Under the pieces are notes generated by a model that saw nothing but the letters and a program-made list of their open reading frames with translations, did no database searches and was not told the DNA's origin. A DNA stretch of 31,738 nucleotides from Isotricha intestinalis. Lineage: Eukaryota > Ciliophora > Litostomatea > Vestibuliferida > Isotrichidae. The stretch's first letter is position 1. Each line of letters begins with the position of its first letter. The stretch covers positions 1 to 31,738 of the forward strand of contig JAJJLU010003779.1 of the NCBI GenBank assembly GCA_023807065.1, in the 5' to 3' direction. Positions 1 through 9,335 of this stretch are shown piece by piece. Both the position numbers and the translations under genes were made by a program.

Positions 1-1967
1 AAATTTTTATTTGTTATTCCATTAAATTTATCTACACAAGAATGAACAATATCACTTATTTGATTTACAAATATCATTGTTTTTTCTTGAAAAACTTCGT
101 TAATTTCACTAAAATTATGAATAAAACAAAAACCAAAAATTGCGTTAATTTTTTTTCCTTGTAACATAGGATTTAAACCTTCTGAACTAGATATATTTTC
201 TTTTAAAATTTCTCCTCCAGCTTCTCCAAAATTTATTGCCATCAAAGCTGAAATTCTTATAATTGCACTTTGAATTATTTTAATTTCATAACTTACTGAA
301 TTTTGATCTTCATTTTTATTTGATGAATGTTCCATACTATTTTTTAATTCTGTAATTGTTTTACTTCCTACTGGATCTTTACTTACTAAATCAATTACTT
401 TTCCTATTTTTTCTAAAGGATGAAAAATTAAATTATATATATCATTATTTATTAATAAGCATAATATTGAAACACTTATTACAATATATATTAATCTTAA
501 TAAAAATATTAATGATGTCATTTTTGATATTTGTCTTTTTGATATTATTATTATTGTTGTGGGGTCTTGTTTTGAATATATATATGATATATCACTTCTA
601 TAATAATCTTTTTTGAAATTTAATTTCATTAATTTATTTTGATAAATTATATGATCTCTCCATTCAACTTGTATAACTGGATGCTGAGATAATATATTTG
701 ATAATAAATATTCATTAACAAATTGTTGAATGTTTGAATGATTATTAATTTTATATTTATTTGAATAATTATTTATCATTTTACACATTAAAACATAAGA
801 AAAACTTTCTTTATTCATATTATCTTCATCTAAATAAATTGATGCTAAAAATACTAACATTACAATTATTATCATCAATCTTGATATTCCTTCTGTTACT
901 TTTTGACTAATTTTTTGCTGTTTAAAAACATTTTTTTCTAAATATATTTTAATATCTTCTTCCCATTTTTTATTTTCATTATCTACTGAACTTGAATTTA
1001 TTAAAGAATTTTTTTTAGATCTTTTTTGAGAAGATTTGAATAAAGATTCAGGAGCTTGATTTAAATGTAAAGAAGTTGTTACATCTTTATTTATTTCTTT
1101 TACATTTGAAGTATATGTAGCTTTCATTTGATGAAAAATTCTTGATTTATTAAATTTATTTTTTTTTTCAAGTAATTTTTCTATTTTTTTCTTTATATTT
1201 TTTTGTCTTTCCTTTTCTTTAATAATATCAACTAATAATCTATAAAATTTAATAACTTTTAATAATTTAAAAACTTGAAACAAATTAATAAATAATTCAA
1301 TAAATGATTGTTCTTCATATGATAAATATTTATTTTGATGATTTGGATATAATATTTTTTCTAATAAACTATAAGAAATAGAATCAATATCAAAAATCAT
1401 AAAAATACAAGAAAAAAAATCTTCCCAAAAATATATAGAACAAAGTAATTTTTCAATAATTAAACTTCTAAAAATAAAATCAAAGAAAGAATAAATAAAA
1501 ATAATAAAATAAACGAAACTAAAAATATTTTTTAAATAAACGGGTAAACAAATAGTTTTGATATCATAGAAAAAAATAGAAATACAAATAACAATTAACA
1601 TTATAATATTTCCAGTTTGAGAATTTACAAAATTTTTAATAGCTTCAATAATTTGAAAAAAAATAGTTATTGCTTTAATAGGATTTGTTTGAACAATTCT
1701 AATAAGTTGAGGAGAAGAAATTGTTTCTTCTTTAACTTCTTCTTCTTTTGTAAAAAAATTATTTACCCAAAGTCCTTGTCTTCTTTTTTTTTCTCCTTTA
1801 GGAGAAAACATTGAAGGTGATAATATATTATTATTTATAATTTCTTCTTCATTTATAATATTATTATTATTATTTAATGATCCTTTTAATTCGGCCATTG
1901 ATTGATTTTGATTATTTTCTTTATAGAAGCTATCCATTATTTCTAAATCTTGTAATTCGTTTTTCAT
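1..1967 (-). CDS. Membrane class III nucleotide cyclase with voltage-sensor-like N-terminus (partial, 3' end outside window)
   Basis: The minus strand is open from the ATG at 1967-1965 to the window edge: 655 codons plus 2 bases, with no stop. Residues about 118-135, 145-162, 178-196 and 226-245 form four hydrophobic segments. The fourth carries K/R at every third position (KLLKVIKFYRLL), like an S4 voltage sensor. A basic linker follows, then a TM segment (about 358-376), a region of about 105 residues probably outside the cytosol, another TM (about 483-504), a HAMP-like linker (HPLEKIGKVIDLV) and the start of a class III cyclase domain (about 570-655: LMAINFGEAGGE, then KKINAIFGFCFIHNF). 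In active class III cyclases a metal-binding Asp sits where the second F of FGFCF is here. Substrate (ATP or GTP) and activity cannot be judged because the rest of the domain is missing. Its promoter faces the transporter at 2669. Confidence 0.85.
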   Translation of the reverse strand, partial: MKNELQDLEIMDSFYKENNQNQSMAELKGSLNNNNNIINEEEIINNNILSPSMFSPKGEKKRRQGLWVNNFFTKEEEVKEETISSPQLIRIVQTNPIKAITIFFQIIEAIKNFVNSQTGNIIMLIVICISIFFYDIKTICLPVYLKNIFSFVYFIIFIYSFFDFIFRSLIIEKLLCSIYFWEDFFSCIFMIFDIDSISYSLLEKILYPNHQNKYLSYEEQSFIELFINLFQVFKLLKVIKFYRLLVDIIKEKERQKNIKKKIEKLLEKKNKFNKSRIFHQMKATYTSNVKEINKDVTTSLHLNQAPESLFKSSQKRSKKNSLINSSSVDNENKKWEEDIKIYLEKNVFKQQKISQKVTEGISRLMIIIVMLVFLASIYLDEDNMNKESFSYVLMCKMINNYSNKYKINNHSNIQQFVNEYLLSNILSQHPVIQVEWRDHIIYQNKLMKLNFKKDYYRSDISYIYSKQDPTTIIIISKRQISKMTSLIFLLRLIYIVISVSILCLLINNDIYNLIFHPLEKIGKVIDLVSKDPVGSKTITELKNSMEHSSNKNEDQNSVSYEIKIIQSAIIRISALMAINFGEAGGEILKENISSSEGLNPMLQGKKINAIFGFCFIHNFSEINEVFQEKTMIFVNQISDIVHSCVDKFNGITNKN

Positions 1968-2668
1968 TAAATTAATTACATTTTTAGTTTTTTTAAATTG
2001 ATATTTTAAAATAAAAAAAATAAAGTTTTTTTTTTATAAGGTTTTTATTTGAAAATATTTATTATTGTTTATTCCATGTTAACTTTATGAACAGATTAAA
2101 ATTTTTTAATTATTTCATAAATTTTTTTTTTTGGAATAATTTGTTGGTTCTTTTATATTTTTTATAAATAAGTTAAAAATGCTTTGGTTTAAATTTTATT
2201 TTCAATTTTTCTTTACATCTCATTTTATTTAATTATTTAATTAATTTATTTTATTTAAAGATAAAATGCATATTTAAAAAATTATATTCTGTTAAATTTC
2301 CGTGATTCTCCTACAAAATTATTTTTCTAATAAAAAAATACTTTTATTTTTTTTAAAAAGCACTTTTATAATATAGATATATAAACTTCCTTTAATTTTT
2401 TCAATTAAAAATAAATTCACTACAAAATGTTTTCTTTTTCAAATTAACTTTTATAATCTTAGAAAAATAAAAATAAAGCTTTTTCTAATCCTTTAATTGT
2501 TTGAAGTTTAAATTTCCAAAAAATATAATTAAACCAATAACTAAAACAAAACACAACAATATAAAAAAATATATATATATAAATTTATTAAAAAATATAT
2601 AAAAAATATTAATTTTCTATAAATCCAAAAAAAAAAATAAAAAACAATTAAAAAAAAAAAAATCTGCA
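1968..2668. promoter_or_regulatory. Divergent intergenic region between cyclase and MFS genes
   Basis: These 701 bases of very AT-rich DNA separate two divergent start codons, so they should hold both promoters. Poly(A) and poly(T) runs and a short (AT)n tract near 2571-2580 are visible. A slightly less AT-rich patch lies at about 2286-2312. I found no convincing ORF, tRNA or snoRNA boxes here. Confidence 0.5.
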
Positions 2669-4462
2669 ATGGATACGGAAAAGAAAGAATCTCTATTAAA
2701 CTCATCAAACCAAATTGAAAAAGTAGAACTTTCTAGAATTCTCCGTTTCATAATATTTTTAACATTCGTAGCCTTATCAATAGTAATGTCAGGAGACAAC
2801 GGAGTATTATCTTCATCTTCAAAAATGATAAAGAAAGATTTAGGTCTTTCAGATTCTGAATATGGTCTTTTTGGTTCAATTCCTTCAACAGGAAGAATAA
2901 TAGGTTCTTTAGTATTTATGGGTCTCTTAGCAACAGATAATAGAAAATTACTTACAGTATGTTGTTTAGGAATTAATGCTTCAATGTTTTTTGTTTATTT
3001 ATTAACAAAAAATAAATTTATTTTATTCGGTGTTAGATTCACTATTGGTACTGTTAGAATTTATCCACATATTTATATTCCTGTTTGGGTAGATCAATTT
3101 GGAATTAAACCTCTTAAAACTCTTATGATGACTGTTATTAATATTACTAGTCCTTTAGGACAAGTTGTTGGATATGCTATTGGTACTTTTAATGTACCTG
3201 AAAAATGGCCTTACAGTTTCGCTCTTGTTGGTTGCTTAATTTGGGGTATTGGTTCTGTCATTATCATCTCTCCTTCTAAATACTTCTCTGCTAGATATTC
3301 TTTCATTGGGTATCAAGATGGAGAAAAATTAGTTCCTACTTCTAATCAAAGAACTGGAAATTCTCTTTTTGCTTCTGGAGAAATTCAAACTAAGAAAAAA
3401 GCTAAAGGAGGTTCTATGTTGGAAATTTTAAAAAAACAAGCTTTTATTTTCTCTGCTTATACTAGAGCTAATTTATTATTTATTTTCCAAGTTATTCATT
3501 TATTCATTACAGATTATGTAACAAATGGATTAAAAATACAAGATAAGAAAGAAATTCTTAAATATTATGGTCCTGCATCAGTATTAGGACCCACATTAGG
3601 AGGATCTTTCGGTGGTTTTATTTCAACAAGTGTAGGTGGTTATGAGAATAAGAAGTCTGTATGGGTATGTGTCGGCTTCGGTTCTCTTACTCTACTCATG
3701 ACCTTCCCCCTTGCTTTTGCAACAAGTATGAAAGTGCTTGGAGCTTGTTTATTTGGTTTCTTCTTCTGTGCTTCTGCAGTATTACCTACAGTTGTCGGAT
3801 ACATTATTTCCTCAATTCCTAAAGCACATAAAGGGGCAGGTTCATCACTTAATTTATTAATTAGTACTCTTGCAGGTAATTTACCAGGTCCAATTATTTA
3901 TGGTTTTATCAATGATAGAATGAAATCAAAAAATCCCACTTTTGCATGGAAATGCACAGTCTTTTATTATATGTTAGGATATTGCTCTCTTTTATTAGCA
4001 TGTCTTTTCAGATATAAAGATTTACTTAAGAAGGAAGAAGAAGATAAAGAAGCGAGAGGTGGTTTTGCAGAAGGAATATCAAACGCTACTGGAGATCAAT
4101 ACAAGCTCGATGATAAACTAAAAGCTAAACCAGTTGAAGGAAGTGGAGATGTGGAAATGCAGAATCAACCTCATGAAGAAGAGCCTAAAAATAAGACAAA
4201 ACCAGTTGAAGAAAAACCTCCTGAAGAAGAAAAAGCTCCTGAAGAAAAAAAAAATGAAGAAAAACCTCCTGAAGAAAAACCAAGTGAAGAAAAACCACCT
4301 GAAGAAAAACCAAGTGAAGAAAAACCACCTGAAGAAAAACCAAGTGAAGAAAAACCTCCTGAAGAAAAACCAAGTGAAGAAAAACCTCCTGAAGAAAAAC
4401 CTCCTGAAGCTAAAGAAGGGACTACTGAAAAGAAAAAAAAGAAGAAGAAGAAGGACAAATAA
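2669..4462 (+). CDS. Major facilitator superfamily transporter, Spinster-like
   Basis: A 597-residue polytopic membrane protein with about 12 hydrophobic segments over residues 25-455. The first half has the MFS pattern of Spinster-type carriers: an acidic/polar TM1 (MSGDNGVLSSSS), a GLFGSIPSTGRIIGSL segment, then a basic loop (TDNRK) in the motif A position. Spinster relatives in animals export sphingosine phosphate or lysophospholipids, but the substrate here cannot be read from sequence. After the last TM comes a tail of about 135 residues. It is charged and repetitive, built on the 10-residue unit EEKPPEEKPS and ending in a lysine run, and is presumably cytosolic. Parts of the coding region are noticeably GC-richer than its neighbours (for example 3660-3720), which suggests codon bias and strong expression. 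The ATG at 2669 follows an A-rich leader and begins a typical short acidic N-terminus. Confidence 0.85.
   Translation: MDTEKKESLLNSSNQIEKVELSRILRFIIFLTFVALSIVMSGDNGVLSSSSKMIKKDLGLSDSEYGLFGSIPSTGRIIGSLVFMGLLATDNRKLLTVCCLGINASMFFVYLLTKNKFILFGVRFTIGTVRIYPHIYIPVWVDQFGIKPLKTLMMTVINITSPLGQVVGYAIGTFNVPEKWPYSFALVGCLIWGIGSVIIISPSKYFSARYSFIGYQDGEKLVPTSNQRTGNSLFASGEIQTKKKAKGGSMLEILKKQAFIFSAYTRANLLFIFQVIHLFITDYVTNGLKIQDKKEILKYYGPASVLGPTLGGSFGGFISTSVGGYENKKSVWVCVGFGSLTLLMTFPLAFATSMKVLGACLFGFFFCASAVLPTVVGYIISSIPKAHKGAGSSLNLLISTLAGNLPGPIIYGFINDRMKSKNPTFAWKCTVFYYMLGYCSLLLACLFRYKDLLKKEEEDKEARGGFAEGISNATGDQYKLDDKLKAKPVEGSGDVEMQNQPHEEEPKNKTKPVEEKPPEEEKAPEEKKNEEKPPEEKPSEEKPPEEKPSEEKPPEEKPSEEKPPEEKPSEEKPPEEKPPEAKEGTTEKKKKKKKKDK
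4256..4405 (+). repeat. 30-bp in-frame tandem repeat in the transporter tail
   Basis: Five head-to-tail 30-base units, starting gaagaaaaacc, encode EEKPPEEKPS. Copies differ mainly at the third base of the Pro codons (cct or cca), and the last copy ends in PP instead of PS. The repeat is in frame, so copy number changes would alter tail length without frameshift. Confidence 0.9.
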
Positions 4463-4789
4463 AATGTTTTATCACAGTGAATATTTTGTTTTTTTTGGAT
4501 AAAATTATTATTTATTTAATAAACTCTTTTAAATGTTTTTTGCATTTTAAAAATATTATTTTTTATTTTTTTATTATTCCTAAATGTAATTATTAATTAT
4601 TTGTTTATGACATTCATTTTAAAATTTTGTCTATCTTTCTTTAATTGTTATATTGTGCTGTTTTTTTTCTTATTTATTTTGAAATCATTTATTTTTTGCT
4701 TAAAATTGTATTTAATTTGTTTTATTTTCTTCTTCTTCTAAAATCTTTTTTTATGAAAATGAGGTAAAATATCATTTTTAAAATTTCAA
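4463..4789. other. 3' flank of the MFS gene
   Basis: AT-rich, T-rich non-coding sequence. It probably contains the transporter's 3' UTR and polyadenylation region. I see no gene or structured RNA in it. Confidence 0.4.
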
Positions 4790-5215
4790 TGAAATTAATA
4801 TCCTTCAATTTTAAATTCATTAAATAAATTATGAAATTTTGGTTTCTATAATATTTCTATCGAAATTTCTAATTGAATTACCTTAAAATTTTGTAGGTTC
4901 AGAAGTTTGTAATATCTTTTTAATCAGTATAAATACTTTTTCATTTGTAACTCCTTCATAATCTAATTCTTCTTTTTATTCTCCTCAATTTTTATTTGTA
5001 TTTTCATCTTTATCTTTTATTTCAATGTTCTCTTTATGAAATATTTTATTTTCTAATAATGCTCTTTTAAATCTTTCATTAAATTTTCATCATTTATATT
5101 TCATGAATTTTTTCAAAGTTAATATCTAAGTTTGCAAATAAAAAAAATGAATATATGTTTAATTTTAATTATAATTCATTTAACACCTTGGTCATCTATA
5201 TTATTATAGTTTAGG
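4790..5215 (-). pseudogene. Probable decayed protein-coding gene, possibly leucine-rich-repeat type
   Basis: Read on the minus strand, this stretch has protein-like composition broken by stops and frame changes. Visible fragments in order are NLNYNNIDDQGVK, NLDINFEKIHEI, ERFKRALLENKIFHKENIEI, KEELDYEGVTNEKVFILIKK and GNSIRNFDRNII. Several internal stops are TAA, one transition away from CAA (Gln), as expected of decay in a strongly AT-biased genome. The first fragment resembles the repeat of RNI-type leucine-rich repeats (LxxNxIxxxG), but this is a weak match. No GT-AG intron removes the stops around 4990. The alternative is non-coding sequence of chance composition. Nothing in the window is an intact copy. 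Confidence 0.4.
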
Positions 5216-5269
5216 TTGACATTTTTTTAAAAAAAAAGATAAAATAAAAATAAATAAATTTAAATAAAT

Positions 5270-6118
5270 TTACAAATATGTTTTACTACCTCTAAAATTA
5301 CTTTGACTTTTATTAAATTTATTATCATTTTTAAACATAGTAAACTCACTGAAAGTATCATAACTTCCAGGTCCAGGAGTATTATCGGTTTTTAAATCAA
5401 AAATACTTTTTAATTTTTTTCCCATAGAATAGCAATTTCCACTTTTAAATTTACTAATATTATTTTTTCCATCACCTTTCATTAAATTTTTAATATCATA
5501 TTTTCCTGCTCCAGGAAAATTATTTTTATTAATAGAAAAAAATTTAGGAGTTTTACTTAAACTCCAACCAACTTGTTTAATATTTTCAAATTGACTTAAA
5601 GGATATTTTCCCTTATCATTCATTTGAATATTTTTATATTTTCCAGGACCAATATTTTTATTATTATTATAATTATAATATATTAACTTTTTTCTAAAAG
5701 AATATTTTGGAACTCCAGTACCTAATTTACTTCTTATATAATATTTATTTGGACCTGGATTTGTATTTTTCTTTAAAGGATCTATATTATAATTTTTTAA
5801 TCCAAATGAATATTTTGGTGATTCATAAAATTTACTTAATTTAAAATTTGAAAATGAATAATATCTACTTATGTAAAATAAAGCATTTTCATTATTTGGT
5901 GACATTTGAATTATATTATATTTTTTACCAAAACCTAATGTTGTTTTTCTTTTTGATAATTCAGATGGTAAATTATAATATGATTGAGATTTAAAATCTA
6001 AACTATGTCTTCTTGGAAAACGACTAGCTTTTGGAAATGAATACATTTGCTTTGATGAACTGTGATTTATCATGTCGTCTACTATTTTTTGACGAGGTTC
6101 TATTTCCGGATAGTTCAT
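5270..6118 (-). CDS. PGP-repeat (SHIPPO/STPGR-like) axonemal-type protein
   Basis: 282 residues, basic, rich in Lys, Asn, Tyr and Ser, with no membrane segment. At least four copies of the proline-glycine-tyrosine repeat of SHIPPO/outer-dense-fibre proteins are seen: NPGPNKYYIRSKLG, NIGPGKYKN, FPGAGKYDI and NTPGPGSYDTF. They are spaced by 40-60 residues, and most are followed by a Y/FS-G/FxxK-type basic strand (PKYSFRKK, CYSMGKKL). Proteins with these repeats in other eukaryotes bind the outside or inside of ciliary and flagellar microtubules, so a ciliary role is inferred. The first ATG after an upstream A/T-rich leader is used as start. It lies in the same orientation as the RNA-binding protein and CDPK genes behind it. 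Confidence 0.75.
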   Translation of the reverse strand: MNYPEIEPRQKIVDDMINHSSSKQMYSFPKASRFPRRHSLDFKSQSYYNLPSELSKRKTTLGFGKKYNIIQMSPNNENALFYISRYYSFSNFKLSKFYESPKYSFGLKNYNIDPLKKNTNPGPNKYYIRSKLGTGVPKYSFRKKLIYYNYNNNKNIGPGKYKNIQMNDKGKYPLSQFENIKQVGWSLSKTPKFFSINKNNFPGAGKYDIKNLMKGDGKNNISKFKSGNCYSMGKKLKSIFDLKTDNTPGPGSYDTFSEFTMFKNDNKFNKSQSNFRGSKTYL

Positions 6119-6451
6119 TTTTTTTTGAGTGAATAAAAATTATAATTTATTTTTAATATATTTTATAAGAAATTTTTTTATATTTATCTATTATTAAATA
6201 TATTGTTTAATATCATATATAGCAAAAGTTTTTTATTTATTTATAATATTTGTATAATGTTATTACATAATTTATAATTTATTGAGCTTTTTCCAGAGAC
6301 TTAAATATATTCATCTTACAATTATGTGAGCTCAAGTTAGATTTTTAAAGTATAATAAATTATAATGTTTTATAAATTATATATAAGATGATAGCTGATA
6401 TTTTTATATTAAACCACTTTTATTAACCTTAAGTGATTTTTTTATATATGT
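6119..6451. other. Intergenic region between RRM gene and PGP-repeat gene
   Basis: Both flanking genes are on the minus strand. This should therefore hold the 3' flank of the RNA-binding protein gene and the promoter of the PGP-repeat gene. The only structure I see is the inverted repeat at 6282-6335. Confidence 0.4.
6282..6335. repeat. Short inverted repeat (TTGAGC...GCTCAA)
   Basis: Six-base arms at 6282-6287 and 6330-6335 enclose 42 bases that are less AT-rich than the surroundings. I see no snoRNA boxes or tRNA features between the arms. It may be chance, a small structured RNA or a regulatory element. Confidence 0.25.
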
Positions 6452-7584
6452 TCAATTATTTACCTTACAAAAAATATTTGAATTTTTGAGCAAATTTTTT
6501 TCATTATTTTCTAAGTTTAAATATAAATCATTAAATTTATCTGAATTATTGTTATAATCATCATAACCAGTACAATAATAAATAAACATATTAGAAACTA
6601 AAAAAATTATTTAAATATATATTTTTTACTTTTTAATTTTGATTTATCACCCATAAAATTATTATAATAATGTTCTTTCATTTTTTCAAGAGCCTGTTTT
6701 ATTTTTTTATATAAATTAAATTCATCTAATTTTTCAAAAATTTCAATTTGATTATTAAGAAATTTATTATAATCATTATTAGTATCATTATTATTAATAT
6801 TAGAATTTAAATTATCAATATTTTTTTTTTTTGGATAAAAATTTAACGAATTTATGTTTTCCAATAAACTTAAATTTCCAGAAATAGGATTTTTATAACT
6901 TTGAATATTATTATTAAAAGAATTTAAATTTAGACTTCCTAAATTATTATAATTTAAATTGTTATTAGAATTTAAAATCTCATTTTCTTCTTTTTTTCTT
7001 TGTTCTTTAACTTTAATATGATTACCATGAAAATTAACACCATTCATTTCATTTAAGCATTTTAAATATTCATTTTCATTTGTAAAAAGAACAAAACCAT
7101 ATCCTTTAGATATTCCATTATCAGTAATTACATTTGCATGATGAACACTATCATATTTTTTTTTGAAAAAACTATATAATTCAAAATCATTTATCTCAGG
7201 TTTCAGATTTCCAACATAAACACTTTTATTATATGTATTATTATAATTCGCCCAATTTAATTTAAAAAAAATTTGAGTGTTTGGTATTTGCTTTCCATTT
7301 AATTTTAATAAAGCATCATTTGCACTTTGAACATTCTGAAATATTATAAAACAATAATTCTTTAATTTATTTGTTTTTTTATCTTTTATTAATTTTACTC
7401 CTGTTGGATTTTTATCATATTTATAGAAGGATTCTAAAATAAAATTTTCATTCATCCATGGATATATATCTCCCATCCATAAAGTGTTGTTCGTATTCAT
7501 TACTTTTTTTAATTTATTTTTTTTTGGAGTAAATATTGGATTTTTAAGTTTTTTTTTAATTAATTTTATTTTTTTTTTTGGCAT
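6452..7584 (-). CDS. Two-RRM RNA-binding protein (SECp43/Nam8/RBP45-like), two exons
   Basis: Exons are 7584-6630 and 6597-6452, together 1101 bases or 366 residues, ending in TGA. Without removing the 32-base intron the frame stops after 325 residues. RRM1 (about 36-115) opens with LWMGDIYPWMNENFI, a signature of the SECp43 (TRNAU1AP), Nam8 and RBP45 group, and has the RNP1-like strand NYCFIIF. RRM2 (about 125-200) has SVYVGNL (RNP2) and GYGFVLF (RNP1). A basic N-terminus of about 30 residues precedes RRM1, and an Asn-rich region follows RRM2. The spliced C-terminus has composition like the rest of the protein (MFIYYCTGYDDYNNNSDK). Family members act in splicing, mRNA binding or Sec-tRNA handling. 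I cannot choose among these. The start could also be the internal ATG just before NTNNTLWMGD. Confidence 0.8.
6598..6629 (-). other. Predicted 32-nt spliceosomal intron
   Basis: On the minus strand it begins GTAAAAAA and ends TTTTTTTAG, with in-frame stops inside. Removing it joins the RRM frame to a 48-codon open exon in phase. The exon sum (1101 bases) is divisible by three. Confidence 0.7.
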
Positions 7585-7802
7585 TTTATCAAAAAAATTA
7601 GCTATTTTATATTAGATTTTAAATTATTTTTGATGTTTATTTTATTTAATAAATTATTTATTATTTTCTACATTTTAAAATTAATAAAAATAAGTAATAA
7701 AATATACCAATTTTTCATATAAATAAATATTAAATATTAAAAATTAATAAATTTAAATCACATCAATTACATAAAATAAAATATAAGAATTTAAAATATT
7801 GA

Positions 7803-9335
7803 TTATTCTGGAATATCAAACATTTTTAAAAAATCATTTAATGAAATTTTACCTTGGTTATTAACTTTAACTTCTTTCATCATTTGATCAATATCATTTT
7901 CATGAACGATTTTTTTTCCACTTCTTAAAAGAGCATTTTTAATATCACTTTTATCTATATATCCAGAATCATCAACATCAAAATATTTAAAAGCTTGAAT
8001 TAATTTTTCTTTTTTTAAATATAATTTAGTATCCATAGAAGCCATAATAAAATTAATATAATCAATACCTTCTTTTTGTTCAGAAGCAGCATCATAAATT
8101 TTTTTTATATCACCATCAGAAATTTCTATATTTAACATTTTAAATGCTTTTTCTAATTCTTTATGATTGATTATTCCTGTATGATCTGCATCAATCGCAA
8201 TAAAAGCTTTTTTTAATTTTAATAATTCTTTTTCACTAACCATATTAACTAAATATCTAAGAACAAACTTTTTAAAATTAATTGGAGAAGAATAATTCTT
8301 TAAATTATTCAATATATTATTATCTAAAAATTCCTCACTATGAATTTGTTGAATTTTACTTTTAAACCAAGGATGATTTAATCCTTCTTTAGCATTAATT
8401 CTTTTATTTGGATTTTTAATTAAGCATTGTTTCATAAAGTCAATAGCATCATTGGAAATTTTATCGAATTTTTCTTTTGGGAAAACAACAGGATCATTTA
8501 AAATTTTTTTAAAAATTTCATTATTAGAACTTCCATTAAAAACAGGAGATCCACAAAGCATCATATAAGTAATAGCACCAATAGACCAAACATCACATTT
8601 ACAATCATATTCTCCTTTTAAAACTTCAGGTGCAATATAATAAGGAGTTCCTAATATTGTATGCATTTTTTCTTTTCTATTGAATTTTTTAGATAAACCA
8701 AAATCTATTAATTTTATTTCATTATTTGATTCATTTGATTTAAATAATATATTTTCTGGTTTTATATCTCTGTGAGTTATTTGCTTTGAATGACAATATG
8801 TAATTGCTCCTAATATTTTTAATATTATTTCTGCTACTTTTATTTCTGAAATTTTACCATCGTGAATTATTTTTGAAAATAAGTCTTTTCCTGTACATAA
8901 TTCCATTACTATATGAAAATAATATTTATCTTGGTATGTTTCATAAAATTTTATTATTATTGGATGATGTAAATTTGATATTATTTCTACTTCTTTAATC
9001 ATATCATTTAAATCTTGATCAGATAAATTTTTTTTTGAAATTGATTTAACTGCAAAATTTTGTTTTAAAGGATCATCCTTTCTATATGCTACTCTTACAC
9101 TACCAAAATTTCCTCCTCCTAAAACATCTTTAAATTTATATTTTTTCCTTATGTCACTGTTTAAACTTCCTGTTATTATTTCTATTTCTGGAGATGGAGC
9201 TGAACTTCTTCTTAAATTTTTTAATGGCTCTCCTACTATTTTTGTTGGATTTATCTCACCCTTTAAAAAGAAATTAGGAGCGTTCGGTAAATTTTCTTCT
9301 TCTTTTTTTTTCTCTTTTTTCTCGTCGTTTCCCAT
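7803..9335 (-). CDS. Calcium-dependent protein kinase (CDPK)
   Basis: 510 residues with the full CDPK layout. The kinase domain spans about 66-324: glycine loop GGGNFGSV, lysine in AVKSISK, catalytic loop HRDIKPEN (about 188-195), DFGLS (about 211) and APEVL (about 236). An autoinhibitory junction (about 340-370) is followed by a calmodulin-like region. EF-hand 1 (DADHTGIINHKE, about 380) and EF-hand 3 (DVDDSGYIDKSD, about 451) keep calcium ligands. EF-hands 2 and 4 are degenerate (AASEQKEGIDYI and VKVNNQGKISLN), so two calcium sites are expected. The N-terminus is MGN followed by a Lys/Glu-rich stretch. Gly2 could be myristoylated, but the usual Ser/Thr at position 6 is absent. CDPKs couple calcium to protein phosphorylation in plants, ciliates and apicomplexans. 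They are absent from animals and fungi, which helps place the organism. Confidence 0.95.
   Translation of the reverse strand: MGNDEKKEKKKEEENLPNAPNFFLKGEINPTKIVGEPLKNLRRSSAPSPEIEIITGSLNSDIRKKYKFKDVLGGGNFGSVRVAYRKDDPLKQNFAVKSISKKNLSDQDLNDMIKEVEIISNLHHPIIIKFYETYQDKYYFHIVMELCTGKDLFSKIIHDGKISEIKVAEIILKILGAITYCHSKQITHRDIKPENILFKSNESNNEIKLIDFGLSKKFNRKEKMHTILGTPYYIAPEVLKGEYDCKCDVWSIGAITYMMLCGSPVFNGSSNNEIFKKILNDPVVFPKEKFDKISNDAIDFMKQCLIKNPNKRINAKEGLNHPWFKSKIQQIHSEEFLDNNILNNLKNYSSPINFKKFVLRYLVNMVSEKELLKLKKAFIAIDADHTGIINHKELEKAFKMLNIEISDGDIKKIYDAASEQKEGIDYINFIMASMDTKLYLKKEKLIQAFKYFDVDDSGYIDKSDIKNALLRSGKKIVHENDIDQMMKEVKVNNQGKISLNDFLKMFDIPE

Noticed and set aside
4256..4405. CRISPR-like regular repeats
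   Set aside because: The units are contiguous without spacers and lie in frame inside a coding tail.
4171..4502. Open frames antisense to, and shifted within, the transporter tail
   Set aside because: They are shadows of the 30-bp in-frame repeat. The forward frame continues a clear MFS protein.
4790..5215. Reading this stretch as an intact gene with TAA reassigned to Gln
   Set aside because: All other genes use TAA, TAG or TGA as stops, a TGA is also in frame, and the frame changes more than once.
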